Assembly (NCBI RefSeq): GCF_025642975.1
Contig: NZ_JANZKJ010000008.1
Location: 1-64,000 of the forward strand
From: Pseudomonas sp. RIT-PI-S
GTDB lineage: Bacteria; Pseudomonadota; Gammaproteobacteria; Pseudomonadales; Pseudomonadaceae
Direction of reading: 5' to 3'
Length of the DNA stretch: 64,000 bases
Shown here: positions 15,672 to 24,763 of the stretch, in pieces
How positions within the stretch are numbered: the stretch's first letter is position 1
Layout of the letters: every line of letters begins with the position of its first letter
The notes under the pieces: model-generated
The model's input: only the letters and a program-made list of their open reading frames with translations
Told to the model about the DNA's origin: nothing
Database searches by the model: none
Translations under genes and position numbers: made by a program

Positions 15672-17036
15672 ATGACGGCTCCCGTCCCACAGGCGTCCGC
15701 GCTCAAGCCCACCTTGAGCGTCGCTGACGTGGTTGCGATCACCGTGTCATCCGTAACGCCGGCAAGCTCCGTGTTTGTGATAGCCCCATTCGCGATTCAA
15801 CAGGCCGGTACGGGGGTCATTTGGGCCTTCGGCCTGGCGGGGGTGCTGGCGCTGATGTTCGCCTATTGTTATGCAGAGTTGGGCCGGGCCCACAACACCG
15901 CCGGTGGCGAGTACGTCTTCGCCAAGCGGGTATTTGGCGGCATGGCCGGGTATGCCACTTTCCTCACCGTGCTGGCCATGTTGTTGTTCATCCCGCCGGT
16001 ATTGGCGACCGGGGCCGCGACCTACCTTAACGCGGCGCTCGGTACCCAATTCGATAGCCAGGCGGTGGCGCTGGCGATCGTGGTCCTGAGTTACGCCATC
16101 GGCATTCTGAACATCAAGCTCAACGCCTGGGTCACCGGGCTGTGCCTGTTCCTGGAAGTGGCCGCGCTGATGGTGATCGTGGTGCTCGGGTTTGGGCATG
16201 CTCAACAACCCGTGAGCGCACTCTTGCACCCTCACGTCCTCAGCGGTGGCGTACTCAGCGCGGCGCCCTTTGCCCTGGTCATCGGTGCCATCGGCACGGC
16301 GCTGTTCTCCTATAACGGTTTCGGCGGCGCAGTCCTGCTGGCCGAAGACATGCGGGACGGCGGCCTGGGCGTGCCCAAGGCCGTGTTGTGGTCGCTGGTG
16401 CTGGTGGTAGCGATCGAGATCATCCCGATGATTGCCCTGCTGGTGGGCGCGCCTTCGCTGACCGAGATGCTGGCCAGCGCCGACCCCATTGGCTACCTGC
16501 TGACCGCGCATGGCAACGCGACCCTGTCACGGTTGGTCAGCGCGGGTATTTTCCTGTCCGTGTTCAACGCCATCGTGGCAATCGTCATCCAAAGCGGGCG
16601 AGTGATCTACAGCAGCGGCCGTGATGAGGTCTGGATGCCGCGGCTCAACCGGGCCTTCACCCGCATCCACCCGAAATGGCAATCGCCCTGGCTGGCTACG
16701 CTGTTCCTGGCAGTGCCTTCGGCGGTGCTGACCTTCAGCTCCAACCTGGCCGAACTCACCTCGTTCACGGTGCTGTTGATTCTGCTTGTGTACCTGATCG
16801 TGGCCTTGAGCGCGCTATTCAGCCGTGTGCTGCGGCGCGACCGTGAGCACCTTTATCGCATGCCGCTGTGGCCACTGCCTGCGTTGCTCGCCACGGTAGG
16901 CGCCGGCTACCTGCTGTTCACCCTGATGGGCGAGGCCTCGAGCCGCGACATCATGATCATCATCGGCATTCTTTGTGTGTCGGTGATCCTTTACGGAACC
17001 TACGGGAAGTTAAGCCCGGGCTTCCAGAAACTTTGA
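15672..17036 (+). CDS. APC-family amino acid/amine permease
   Basis: A 454-residue inner-membrane protein with about 12 hydrophobic segments. The N-terminal segment with VTPASSVFVIAPFAIQQAG matches the first helix of APC transporters. It probably imports an amino acid, amine or small amide with protons. The next gene is a DmpA-type aminopeptidase 13 bases downstream, so uptake and hydrolysis of a peptide or amide are coupled in one operon. Control by the divergent LuxR protein is likely. Confidence 0.85.
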   Translation: MTAPVPQASALKPTLSVADVVAITVSSVTPASSVFVIAPFAIQQAGTGVIWAFGLAGVLALMFAYCYAELGRAHNTAGGEYVFAKRVFGGMAGYATFLTVLAMLLFIPPVLATGAATYLNAALGTQFDSQAVALAIVVLSYAIGILNIKLNAWVTGLCLFLEVAALMVIVVLGFGHAQQPVSALLHPHVLSGGVLSAAPFALVIGAIGTALFSYNGFGGAVLLAEDMRDGGLGVPKAVLWSLVLVVAIEIIPMIALLVGAPSLTEMLASADPIGYLLTAHGNATLSRLVSAGIFLSVFNAIVAIVIQSGRVIYSSGRDEVWMPRLNRAFTRIHPKWQSPWLATLFLAVPSAVLTFSSNLAELTSFTVLLILLVYLIVALSALFSRVLRRDREHLYRMPLWPLPALLATVGAGYLLFTLMGEASSRDIMIIIGILCVSVILYGTYGKLSPGFQKL

Positions 17037-17049
17037 GTGAGGACATGCC

Positions 17050-18159
17050 ATGCGTGCGCGTCAACTGGGTATCACCCTGGGCCTGGGTACCCCCGGCCCG
17101 TTCAATGCGATCACCGATGTACCTGGTGTGCGGGTAGGGCATAGCACCCTCAACGAGCGGCGCAACGGCAAGCAGGTGCTGACCGGGGTCACCGTGGTGG
17201 AGCCGCGCGAGGCGGCGGCGCGCTACCAGCCGTGTTTCGCCGGTTGCCATGTGCTCAATGGCAATGGCGATGCCACCGGCCTGGAGTGGATCCGCGAGGC
17301 CGGCCTGCTCACCACCCCCATCGCGACCACCAACACCCACAGCGTGGGCGTGGTTCGCGATGCGCTGATCGCTCACGAACGCAAGGTGCTGGGCGACCGT
17401 TCGACCTATTGGTGCATGCCGGTGGTGATGGAAACCTATGACGGCGTACTCAATGACATCTGGGGCCAGCACGTGAGCGCTGAGCAGGTGGAGCAGGCGT
17501 TGCTCGCGGTTGAGTCAGGGCCGGTGCGCGAAGGTGCGGTCGGCGGCGGCGCCGGGATGATCTGCCACGAGTTCAAGGGCGGGATCGGCACTTCGTCACG
17601 CCAGCTGGCACCCTCCCAGGGTGGCTGGACGGTGGGTGTGCTGGTCCAGGCCAACCATGGCCAGCGTCGGGAACTCCGGATAGACGGGTACCCGGTGGGC
17701 CGCCATCTGCTGGATATCGCCTCGCCCTTCGCCGCGCAGGGCACTCCGGGCATGGGTTCGATCGTGGTCATCATCGCCACCAATGCGCCGTTGCTGCCGC
17801 ACCAGTGCCAGCGGCTGGCGCAACGGGCGTCCATTGGCATCGCCCGCACGGGGGGCGGCACCGAAGACTCCAGCGGCGATATCTTCCTGGCCTTCGCTAC
17901 GGGTAACCGAGGCATTCCCGTGGCCGATTACGACCGCCAGGGGCTGCCCCTGACCACCCCGCTGGCAATGGTCAACAACGACCATATCTCACCGCTGTTC
18001 GCTGCCGCCGCAGAAGCTGTGGAGGAGGCCATCATCAACGCGCTGCTCGCAGGAACCGCCGTGTGCGCCGATGACGGCCGGAAGGTAGAGGCCCTGTCAG
18101 AAGCTCGCCTGCTCGCCGCCCTGGGTTCAGCCGGCTGGCCGTCGCAGGAGCACTCGTAG
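17050..18159 (+). CDS. DmpA/BapA-type aminopeptidase (peptidase family P1)
   Basis: A 369-residue N-terminal nucleophile enzyme. The N-terminus (NAITDVPGVRVGHSTL) and the GMGSIVVIIATNAPL motif are family hallmarks; self-cleavage is expected between Gly236 and Ser237, making Ser237 the nucleophile. DmpA relatives release D- or L-residues or beta-amino acids from peptides and amides. There is no signal peptide, so it acts in the cytoplasm on what the upstream permease imports. Substrate specificity cannot be read. Confidence 0.88.
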   Translation: MRARQLGITLGLGTPGPFNAITDVPGVRVGHSTLNERRNGKQVLTGVTVVEPREAAARYQPCFAGCHVLNGNGDATGLEWIREAGLLTTPIATTNTHSVGVVRDALIAHERKVLGDRSTYWCMPVVMETYDGVLNDIWGQHVSAEQVEQALLAVESGPVREGAVGGGAGMICHEFKGGIGTSSRQLAPSQGGWTVGVLVQANHGQRRELRIDGYPVGRHLLDIASPFAAQGTPGMGSIVVIIATNAPLLPHQCQRLAQRASIGIARTGGGTEDSSGDIFLAFATGNRGIPVADYDRQGLPLTTPLAMVNNDHISPLFAAAAEAVEEAIINALLAGTAVCADDGRKVEALSEARLLAALGSAGWPSQEHS

Positions 18160-18272
18160 TCGCCGGTCGCTCCTACCTCCTTTCACCGTGCAGGGCCTGG
18201 TGCCGAGCCTTTACGGCGACTCCTGGCCCACATCCGCTGAACGCCCATCACTCCTACTCCGATGACATAAAT

Positions 18273-18354
18273 CCTTACATGTAAGGTTTTAAAATTCCTT
18301 ACATGTAATATTGCATGATCCTATTTCCAGGAGTAAGGTACCTTTCATGTAAGG
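18273..18354. promoter_or_regulatory. Three copies of a 14-bp palindrome before the yjf operon
   Basis: CCTTACATGTAAGG at 18273-18286 is a perfect palindrome. CCTTACATGTAATA at 18297-18310 and CCTTTCATGTAAGG at 18341-18354 are near copies. Start-to-start distances are 24 and 44 bases. The third copy abuts the start of the first gene, so a bound protein would block transcription or initiation. Confidence 0.75.
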
Positions 18355-18370
18355 GATGGAGCGGATCGAA

Positions 18371-19021
18371 ATGCCCCCCAGGAAAAAGACCGAGGCTGGC
18401 CAGGCGCAACCTGCCGGCAAACTCAAGACGTCCACTGACTACGTACGCAATATGCGGCAACGGTTGGCCGAAGCGGGCCTGGTGAAGCGGGAGTTCTGGA
18501 TTCTTCCGGAGAACGTCGGTGCCCTGCGGGGGATCGAGAAAGCGCTGCGGCAGCCCTTTTTAGGTGAAAGGATCAAACTGGAGAATTTCATGACACAAAA
18601 CGGCAACTGGACCACTGAGTCCCTCCGCAAGGCCCTGGCCGAGCTGGAAATCGTCACCTCGGGCAGGGTTGTGCTGGGGAACGAAGCGGGCGCGAGCATT
18701 TCGCTGACCATGACCGAGCTTGGCGACCTTCCGATCTATATCGCTGTGTCCGGCGACCAGGTGCTCGTGGACACCACCCTGGCCGAAGTGGCCAAGGTCA
18801 AGGATGTACCCGCGTTCAACAGCTTGGTGCTTCGCAGCCGTGACCTGTTCCCGCTTTCCTCGGTCGGTATCGAGACGCTGGGTGATGGTACCGAGGTGTA
18901 CTGCATGTTCGGCGCGCTCAGTTCAGCGTCAGACCTGACTGTCATCGTGCAGGAAATCTTGACCCTGGCGGACAACGTGATCCGTGCAGCGGATGCGTTC
19001 GAAGGCTATTTCAGCAATTAA
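18371..19021 (+). CDS. yjfI: YjfI-like protein (DUF2170)
   Basis: A 216-residue protein, first gene of a yjfIJKLMC-type operon. I chose the ATG at 18371 because GGAG lies upstream; the ATG at 18356 overlaps a palindrome and has no spaced ribosome site. The N-terminal 40 residues are basic, with TSTDYVRNMRQRLAEAGLVK resembling a short DNA-binding or RNA-binding helix pair. The rest matches DUF2170. E. coli YjfI is of unknown function, linked to envelope stress through its neighbour YjfJ. Confidence 0.82.
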   Translation: MPPRKKTEAGQAQPAGKLKTSTDYVRNMRQRLAEAGLVKREFWILPENVGALRGIEKALRQPFLGERIKLENFMTQNGNWTTESLRKALAELEIVTSGRVVLGNEAGASISLTMTELGDLPIYIAVSGDQVLVDTTLAEVAKVKDVPAFNSLVLRSRDLFPLSSVGIETLGDGTEVYCMFGALSSASDLTVIVQEILTLADNVIRAADAFEGYFSN

Positions 19022-19047
19022 CCCTTACGTTGGGCAGGAGTACTCAG

Positions 19048-19752
19048 ATGAGTGTCTGGAAGAAAATCGTCACCGCCCTTCGTGGCGGCGCTTCGGAAGT
19101 TGGTGAAGCAATCGTTGATGCCAATGCCATCCGTATCCTCGAGCAGGAGCACCGCGACGCGGACGCCGCCGTGCTCAGGGCTCGCAATGGCCTGATCGAA
19201 ATCAAGGCCAAGCAAAAGCTGTCGCTGCAGCGGCTGGAAGGGTATGCCTCGGACATCGCCAGCTGGGAAGGCAAGGCCATGGCCGCGCTGAACAAGGGCG
19301 AGGAGGGCCTGGCCACCGAATGCGCGGCCAAGGTGGCGGAGCTCGAAGGCCTGCGAGACCAGGAAAAGGTCCTGGCGGACCAGTTCGGCAAGCAGGTCGA
19401 AACCTTGCACGCCCAGGTCACCAAGGCCGACGCGCAGATCAAGGGGCTCAAGCAGCAGATCGAGATGGCCAAGGCCCGCGAAACCGTGCAGCAGGCGCGT
19501 GTGGCCACGGCGGCCGCCACCGGTGGCGCCAACGGCAAGTTGGAAACCGCGGTTGGCTCGTTGGCCCGCATCAAGGAACGCCAGGACGCGCAAGATGCGC
19601 GCCTGGAGGCTGCCCAGGAAATGGCAGATGCCGCCAACGGCGGTGACCTCGAGCGTCGCCTGCAGCAAGCCGGCATCGGCGCCAAGGCGGGTGGGGCCGA
19701 TGACGTGCTGGCCCGGTTGAAGGCCAAGCAGGCCGGTGGCAGCGCGCAGTAA
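19048..19752 (+). CDS. yjfJ: PspA/IM30-family protein (YjfJ-like)
   Basis: A 234-residue protein, almost all coiled coil (about residues 25-185), starting MSVWKKIVTALRGGASEVGE with the amphipathic helix that binds damaged membrane in PspA. ESCRT-III-like PspA proteins assemble on the inner membrane under stress. It follows yjfI by 26 bases. A strong terminator lies 14 bases after the stop, so this protein and YjfI may be made in excess over the downstream gene products. Confidence 0.87.
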   Translation: MSVWKKIVTALRGGASEVGEAIVDANAIRILEQEHRDADAAVLRARNGLIEIKAKQKLSLQRLEGYASDIASWEGKAMAALNKGEEGLATECAAKVAELEGLRDQEKVLADQFGKQVETLHAQVTKADAQIKGLKQQIEMAKARETVQQARVATAAATGGANGKLETAVGSLARIKERQDAQDARLEAAQEMADAANGGDLERRLQQAGIGAKAGGADDVLARLKAKQAGGSAQ

Positions 19753-19765
19753 ACCCGCGCGAGGA

Positions 19766-19799
19766 GGGCAAGCGGGATGATCCGTTTGCCCTTTTTTTT
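19766..19799 (+). terminator. Rho-independent terminator inside the yjf operon
   Basis: GGGCAAGCGG (19766-19775) pairs with CCGTTTGCCC (19782-19791) with one G-U pair and a six-base loop, followed by eight T. It separates yjfIJ from the rhomboid gene and would reduce read-through. Confidence 0.85.
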
Positions 19800-19822
19800 G
19801 CCCGGAATTCGTGGAGCAGGGG

Positions 19823-20377
19823 ATGCAGATAGGAAAACGCGTTCAAGTGGTGTTGGCGTTCATCGCGATACTTGTCGTCGTCCAGGTGATCAACACGTTC
19901 ACCGGCAACGGTCTTGTGCATCACGGGATCGTCCCGAGGACGCTCGGTGGCCTGCAGGGCATCGCGTTCGCACCCTTTCTCCACGGCTCGGTTCGGCATC
20001 TGCTGAGCAACCTGTTGCCGCTGGCCGTGCTCAGTTGGCTGGTCATGAGCGAGGGCATCGAGCGGTACCTGAGGGTCGCGGTGCTCATCTGCGTGATCAG
20101 CGGCGTGCTCGTGTGGGGGTTGGGCAGGGCTAGCGTTCATGTGGGCGCGAGCGGCCTGATCTTCGGCCTCTGGGCTTACGTGCTCGCCAGGGCCTGGTAC
20201 CAGCGCGGGGTCGTCAGCGTGCTCATCGCCATGGGCGTGGTGCTCACCTACAGCGGGTTGGTGTTCGGCTTTATTCCAGTGCCAGGCGTTTCGTTTGAAA
20301 GCCATATCTTCGGTGCGTTGGCGGGGGTGCTCGTCGCCTGGCTGATGCATTCGAAAACGTTACTGGCGCAGGCGTGA
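19823..20377 (+). CDS. Rhomboid-family intramembrane serine protease
   Basis: A 184-residue membrane protein with about six hydrophobic segments. HGSVRHLLSN (His54, His59, Asn63), GASG with Ser110 and His151 in SHIFGALAG form the rhomboid catalytic set. The ATG at 19823 has GGAG upstream; a GTG at 19811 is also open. It sits between yjfJ and yjfK, an insertion relative to the E. coli operon as I recall it. A substrate among the operon products, such as a membrane protein, is possible but not shown. Confidence 0.85.
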   Translation: MQIGKRVQVVLAFIAILVVVQVINTFTGNGLVHHGIVPRTLGGLQGIAFAPFLHGSVRHLLSNLLPLAVLSWLVMSEGIERYLRVAVLICVISGVLVWGLGRASVHVGASGLIFGLWAYVLARAWYQRGVVSVLIAMGVVLTYSGLVFGFIPVPGVSFESHIFGALAGVLVAWLMHSKTLLAQA

Positions 20378-20456
20378 AGTTTCGCGACCTGCTTCAGGTG
20401 GCAAAAGCCCCCAAAGGGGTTATGTTCATCCGTTGAATTCACATGGGAGATGCTCA

Positions 20457-21122
20457 ATGAGCTGGTTAAAGCGGGCGTTTGGAATGGAGGCGCCCAAGCC
20501 CTCCACGAAGGCCGCCGACCTGCCTGGCGCGCCTCGGTCACCGATGGGCCTGGCCCCTGGGCGGATGATCTGCTTGAGCCCGAACCTCAAAGGGCTGCTG
20601 GTGGGAGAGTCAGGCGTGGTGGTGCCGGACGACGACAAGGTCTGGGCCGTCGGAACCATCGACCTGGGCCAGGCAAAGCGGCTGCTGCGCTATTACCTGG
20701 ACAACGAAGACTACTTCGTGCAGTTCGTGATGAGCGGCCCGGGCGCCGAGGACATCGAAGACGTGATCCTCTTCGGTTACCACGAGGTCAAGACCGTGGC
20801 CAGCAAGGCAGAGTTGCTCCGGCTGGTCGGCCCTCAGGCCAGGATCGGCATGCCTTACTACGAACTCGAAGGCGTGGAGTACAGCCGCCAGTGGGGTAGC
20901 GAGGATGGCCAGACCGAGCTCGCGCCGCTGACCGAGCACGTGGTCAACCCGGAAGCTGCATACACCGTGCACCACAACAGCATGCTCTACGCGCGGGACA
21001 TGGGTTTGACCAACCGGCGCGAATTCCTGCTCTTCTCGGTCGAGGAGGACGCTGAGGGCAACGTCTCGCTGACGACCTCTGTCGGCGTCTCCTTGCAACT
21101 CACAGACATCACCGTTCTCTGA
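20457..21122 (+). CDS. yjfK: YjfK-like protein (DUF2491)
   Basis: A 221-residue soluble protein starting MSWLKRAFGMEAPKPS, with a GGGAG ribosome site. The body matches DUF2491 (YjfK), with many acidic residues around AEDIEDVILFGYHE. Function is unknown; it is always found with yjfJ and yjfL. A CCCC-AAA-GGGG hairpin lies just upstream at about 20408-20419. The next gene follows 13 bases after the stop. Confidence 0.8.
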   Translation: MSWLKRAFGMEAPKPSTKAADLPGAPRSPMGLAPGRMICLSPNLKGLLVGESGVVVPDDDKVWAVGTIDLGQAKRLLRYYLDNEDYFVQFVMSGPGAEDIEDVILFGYHEVKTVASKAELLRLVGPQARIGMPYYELEGVEYSRQWGSEDGQTELAPLTEHVVNPEAAYTVHHNSMLYARDMGLTNRREFLLFSVEEDAEGNVSLTTSVGVSLQLTDITVL

Positions 21123-21135
21123 TAAGGAATCCCTC

Positions 21136-21561
21136 ATGTTCGACGCCCTCCGCATGTCGCTCAACGCGACTGCCGTCTTTGGTTTCATCCTCTATATCGC
21201 CGTGGCAGCGTTGCTGTTCGCACTGTTTCAGTTTGTCTATACCCGCCTGACACCGCACAAGGAGTTCGAGCTGATCCGCGGCAACAACCCCGCCGCGGCG
21301 GTCGCATTGGGCGGTTCGCTCATCGGTTTCGCGTTGCCGGCCAGCAGCATCATTTCCTACAGCGTGAGCGTTCTGGATTTCGTGGTGTGGGTGTTCATCG
21401 CGGGGGTCGTTCAACTGCTCGCCTTCTTCGTCACCAGCCGCGTGCTCAAGGGCTTGTCCGCCCGTATCGCCCAGGGCGAGTTGGCAGCGGCGATCTATGC
21501 CGCTTCGGTGGCGATCAGCGTCGGCTTTTTGAACTCGGCGTGCATGACCCCGTCGACCTGA
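21136..21561 (+). CDS. yjfL: YjfL-like membrane protein (DUF350)
   Basis: A 141-residue inner-membrane protein with four hydrophobic segments, starting MFDALRMSLNATAVFGFILY. The middle AVALGGSLIGFALP is typical of DUF350 proteins, which often accompany PspA homologues and glutathionylspermidine-synthase-like proteins. Role unknown. It is 13 bases after yjfK and 17 before the lipoprotein gene. Confidence 0.83.
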   Translation: MFDALRMSLNATAVFGFILYIAVAALLFALFQFVYTRLTPHKEFELIRGNNPAAAVALGGSLIGFALPASSIISYSVSVLDFVVWVFIAGVVQLLAFFVTSRVLKGLSARIAQGELAAAIYAASVAISVGFLNSACMTPST

Positions 21562-21578
21562 GCCCAAAGGAGAGATCA

Positions 21579-22307
21579 ATGAGAGCTCGCAGCTCGATAC
21601 AGCTGGTTCTGGCGGGTGCGTTACCCATGGCGTTGGCCGGGTGCAGCAAGCCCGACGACACCGTGGCTTACTCGGTAAAGAACAATTTCAAGTCGGTTCA
21701 GGAGTGCGCGGACGCCAAGATCCCGGTCGATGTCTGCTCGGACGCCTACATGCAGGCGCTTTCAGACCATCGAAAGATCGCCCCGACCTACGACGATCAG
21801 GCCTCATGCGACGCGGACTTCGTCCAGGGGTATTGCCAGGCGACGTCCGACGGCAAGTTCATGCCCAAGATGGGCGGTTTCGAACTGGCGATGTCCGGCA
21901 AGGTGCCCAAGGCCGAGTACGAACAGGCCCAGGCCCAGGCGAGCAGCCAAGGCAGTGGCTGGAACGGGAATGGCCTGCTCACCGGCTTGCTGATCGGCCA
22001 TATGCTCTCTGGCGGTGGCGGCAATCGCTATTACAGCCAGCCGGTATACGACACTCGGGATTCGCGTGGCGCCTATAGCACCTCGACCCTTTCTCGGCAG
22101 ATCGAGCAAGGCAAGACCTTCAGCCGCTCCACCCAGGCCATGAGCAGCGGCACCGGCAGCTACGCCTCGACCCTCGGCCGCAGCCTGGGCAACAGTGGCT
22201 CGGGCGTGAGCTCGACCATCTCCCGCGGCGGCTTTGGCCAGCAGGCCACCGCTCGCAGCGGTTGGGGCGGGCGCAGTTCCGGTGGCGGCGTAAGCTTCGG
22301 CGGCTAG
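21579..22307 (+). CDS. yjfM: YjfM-like lipoprotein (DUF1190)
   Basis: A 242-residue protein with a lipoprotein signal (LAGALPMALAGC, lipid-carrying Cys22). The mature part has paired Cys residues (SVQECADAKIPVDVCSD region) and a long C-terminal tail of Gly, Ser and Arg, with a repeated SRxxxxG flavour, ending GGGVSFGG. This matches DUF1190/YjfM. The repeats suggest a flexible, surface-exposed tail. It is preceded by AAAGGAGA. Confidence 0.82.
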   Translation: MRARSSIQLVLAGALPMALAGCSKPDDTVAYSVKNNFKSVQECADAKIPVDVCSDAYMQALSDHRKIAPTYDDQASCDADFVQGYCQATSDGKFMPKMGGFELAMSGKVPKAEYEQAQAQASSQGSGWNGNGLLTGLLIGHMLSGGGGNRYYSQPVYDTRDSRGAYSTSTLSRQIEQGKTFSRSTQAMSSGTGSYASTLGRSLGNSGSGVSSTISRGGFGQQATARSGWGGRSSGGGVSFGG

Positions 22308-22320
22308 CAGGGGAGGCAGC

Positions 22321-23478
22321 GTGAAGAAAATCAGTATCGAAGAGCGCCCGGGCTGGCGCGAGACGGTGGAACGCCAAGGGTTCGCCTTCCACACTATCGA
22401 CGGCGAGCGCTATTGGGACGAGCGAGCGTACTACCAGTTCAGCGAAGCGCAGATCGCCCGAGACATCGAGGGCCCGACCAAGGAGCTGCACGAGATGTGC
22501 ATAGACCTGGTCGCCCGCGTGGTCGACAGCGAGGCGCTGCTGACGCGCCTGGCCATTCCCCCAGCGTTCTTCGACCTGGTGCGCACCTCGTGGAAGGAGG
22601 GGCACCCGCACTTGTACGGCCGCTTCGATTTTGCCTACAGCGGCACAGGCCCCGCCAAGTGCTATGAGCTCAACGCCGATACCCCTACCTCGGTGCTCGA
22701 GGCCGCTTCCGTGCAGCTGCTGTGGCTGGAAGATCAGATCGGGCGCGGGGTGCTGCCGGCCCACGCCACTCAATTCAACACCCTGGCCCAGGACATGGTC
22801 AGCGCCTTCGCCGCCTTCCCCAAAGGGGGGCCCTTTTATTTCGCGGCGATGGCCGGGTCGGTGGAGGATCGTGGCACCACGGACTTCATGCGCAAGATGG
22901 CGGGCCACGCCGGTATCGACACGCGGCACATCGATATCGAGGACATTGGCCTGACCTCCGAAGGCCGGTTTGTCGACCTCGAGGGGCGATGGATCGAGCG
23001 GCTGTTCAAGCTGCACGCCTGGGAGCACATCTTCCACGAGCCGTTCGGCGTGGCGGTGCCGGGCTGTGACACCCAGTTCGTGGAGCCCGCCTGGAAGGCC
23101 ATCTTGAGCAACAAAGGCATGCTGGCGCTGCTCTGGGAGTTCAACGAGGGGCATCCGAACCTGCTGCCCACTTATGTGGACAATGACCCGCGCAAGCCGC
23201 TGCCCAATGGTTGGGTGCGCAAACCGTACTTTTCCCGTGAGGGCGCCAATGTGGAGCTGCGCACCGCCAGTGGTGAGCAGATAGCCGAAGACGGCCCCTA
23301 TACAGACGCGCCCTATGTCCGGCAAGCGTTTGCTCCTTTGCCCAGGTTCGGCGACAGCTACACGCTGGTGGGCTCGTGGGTCATCGGGGACGTGGCCTCG
23401 GGGATCGGCATCCGCGAAGACGACACCCTGATCACCAAGGACACCAGCCGGTTCCTGCCCCACGTGGTGCTGGACTGA
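22321..23478 (+). CDS. yjfC: YjfC-like ATP-grasp protein (glutathionylspermidine synthase family)
   Basis: A 385-residue protein matching the C-terminal amidase/synthetase half of glutathionylspermidine synthase, as E. coli YjfC and YgiC do. Visible family motifs include GRFDFAYSG, KCYELNADTPTS, WKAILSNKGMLALLWEFNEGH and the C-terminal VGSWVIGDVASGIGIRED. It would join an amine to a carboxylate with ATP; the true substrate is not known, and YgiC does not make glutathionylspermidine. It is the last gene of the operon. Confidence 0.87.
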   Translation: MKKISIEERPGWRETVERQGFAFHTIDGERYWDERAYYQFSEAQIARDIEGPTKELHEMCIDLVARVVDSEALLTRLAIPPAFFDLVRTSWKEGHPHLYGRFDFAYSGTGPAKCYELNADTPTSVLEAASVQLLWLEDQIGRGVLPAHATQFNTLAQDMVSAFAAFPKGGPFYFAAMAGSVEDRGTTDFMRKMAGHAGIDTRHIDIEDIGLTSEGRFVDLEGRWIERLFKLHAWEHIFHEPFGVAVPGCDTQFVEPAWKAILSNKGMLALLWEFNEGHPNLLPTYVDNDPRKPLPNGWVRKPYFSREGANVELRTASGEQIAEDGPYTDAPYVRQAFAPLPRFGDSYTLVGSWVIGDVASGIGIREDDTLITKDTSRFLPHVVLD

Positions 23479-23504
23479 TCGCCATCACCTGGGGGCGCAC
23501 GCGG

Positions 23505-24167
23505 TCATGACTGGGCGCTTTCCGCCAGCCCTTTCAAGTAATCGCCGAAGCCACCCTGGGCCCGGCAATCGAAGCGGGCGCTGGTGATCACCCGGTTCAA
23601 GTGAGTCCAGACGATCCGCGCGCCGTTGCGCTCCAGGTCTTCGATCAGGTGAACGTCTTCATGGGCGCTCAAGGGGCGAAAGCCGCCCACTCGGCGGTAG
23701 GCCTGGGCGCACACGCCCAGGTTGGCGCCGTGGATGTGACGATGGCCGTCACGGTCCTGGTAATTGGCCTGATACCGCGCCTGCACAGCCTCTGAGTGGC
23801 CGTGCCAGTCAGCCACATGCACGGTGCCACACACGGCCTCGGCGCCGAACTCCAGCTGGGTGTAGAGCCAGTCTTCGCCGACCTGGCTGTCGGCGTCGGT
23901 GCAGGCCAGCCAGCGGGCGCCGCGGCCCAACAGGTAGCTTGCCCCCACACTGCGCGCATGCCCCACGTTGCGGCTGTTGACGCTCAGCGTGTGCACACCC
24001 AGCGCGGTGGCAACGGCCTCGGAGTTATCGCTGCACGCATCGAGCACTGCAAGTACTTCAACCTGTTCCCCTGCAAGCCCGGGATGGCTGGCGGCCTTTA
24101 GCACCGAGGCCAGACAGGCGCCGATCAACTGCTCTTCGTTATGCACCGGGACCAGAACACCGATCAT
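23505..24167 (-). CDS. Glycosyltransferase family 2
   Basis: A 220-residue GT-A enzyme starting MIGVLVPVHNEEQLIGACL. The nucleotide-sugar site is visible as VLDACSDNSE and the DxD-like TDADSQVGEDW. HGANLGVCAQAYRRVGGF matches the acceptor-loop region. The ATG overlaps the methyltransferase stop, so it is translationally coupled and last in a four-gene cluster. There are no membrane helices. The sugar and acceptor are unknown. Confidence 0.85.
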   Translation of the reverse strand: MIGVLVPVHNEEQLIGACLASVLKAASHPGLAGEQVEVLAVLDACSDNSEAVATALGVHTLSVNSRNVGHARSVGASYLLGRGARWLACTDADSQVGEDWLYTQLEFGAEAVCGTVHVADWHGHSEAVQARYQANYQDRDGHRHIHGANLGVCAQAYRRVGGFRPLSAHEDVHLIEDLERNGARIVWTHLNRVITSARFDCRAQGGFGDYLKGLAESAQS

Positions 24168-24763
24168 TCGACCACCTCGCTTAAATCGAAGCCAACCGGC
24201 GGGCGGCCCCAAAGTTCTAGAATGAAGTCTTTCTCCTGATGGTGAATAAGGGGCTCAAGTTCCAGCGCCTGCGCCAATAGCCGATGCACGCCTGGACCGT
24301 CCATCTGGCAGCCTTCGATCGGGTGCAGCCAGTGGCACGCCAGCAGGCTGCCGCCGGCGGTGAGATTTTTGCCGGCGCGTTGCGCCACATCCTGCCAAGC
24401 CTGGGGAGACAGGTAGTAGCCCAGTTCGCTGAGCACGATCAGGTCGAATTCCCCAGGCGGCCAGCCCTCCGGTAGCGTGCGTTGCAGTACCTCGACCCCC
24501 GGCAGCCCCGCCACGCGCTTGCGGGCCAGGTCCACCGCCTGGGCGTTGAGGTCAGTGCACAGCAACTGATCACAGCGCTTGGCCAGCTCCACGCTGAGCT
24601 CACCGTTGGAGCAACCGGGCTCGAACCCGCGGCTGTAGCGCTGGCGCGGCAGGCAGGCAAGGGTCAAGTCACGTTTGCGTTTTTCGTACCAGCGGCGGCG
24701 ATATGCCCAAGGGTCTGGATCATCGCTGTAGAGGTTGTCGAAATAGCTTTCCGGGTCGGTCAT
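24164..24763 (-). CDS. SAM-dependent methyltransferase, NodS-like
   Basis: A 199-residue class I methyltransferase. The SAM site is FEPGCSNGELSVELAKRC with the acidic LCTDLN at the end of strand 2, then FDLIVLSELGYYL. NodS-type enzymes N-methylate amino sugars. It overlaps the deacetylase gene upstream and the glycosyltransferase downstream by four bases each. With a deacetylase in the cluster, N-methylation of a freed amino group is a reasonable inference. Confidence 0.83.
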   Translation of the reverse strand: MTDPESYFDNLYSDDPDPWAYRRRWYEKRKRDLTLACLPRQRYSRGFEPGCSNGELSVELAKRCDQLLCTDLNAQAVDLARKRVAGLPGVEVLQRTLPEGWPPGEFDLIVLSELGYYLSPQAWQDVAQRAGKNLTAGGSLLACHWLHPIEGCQMDGPGVHRLLAQALELEPLIHHQEKDFILELWGRPPVGFDLSEVVE

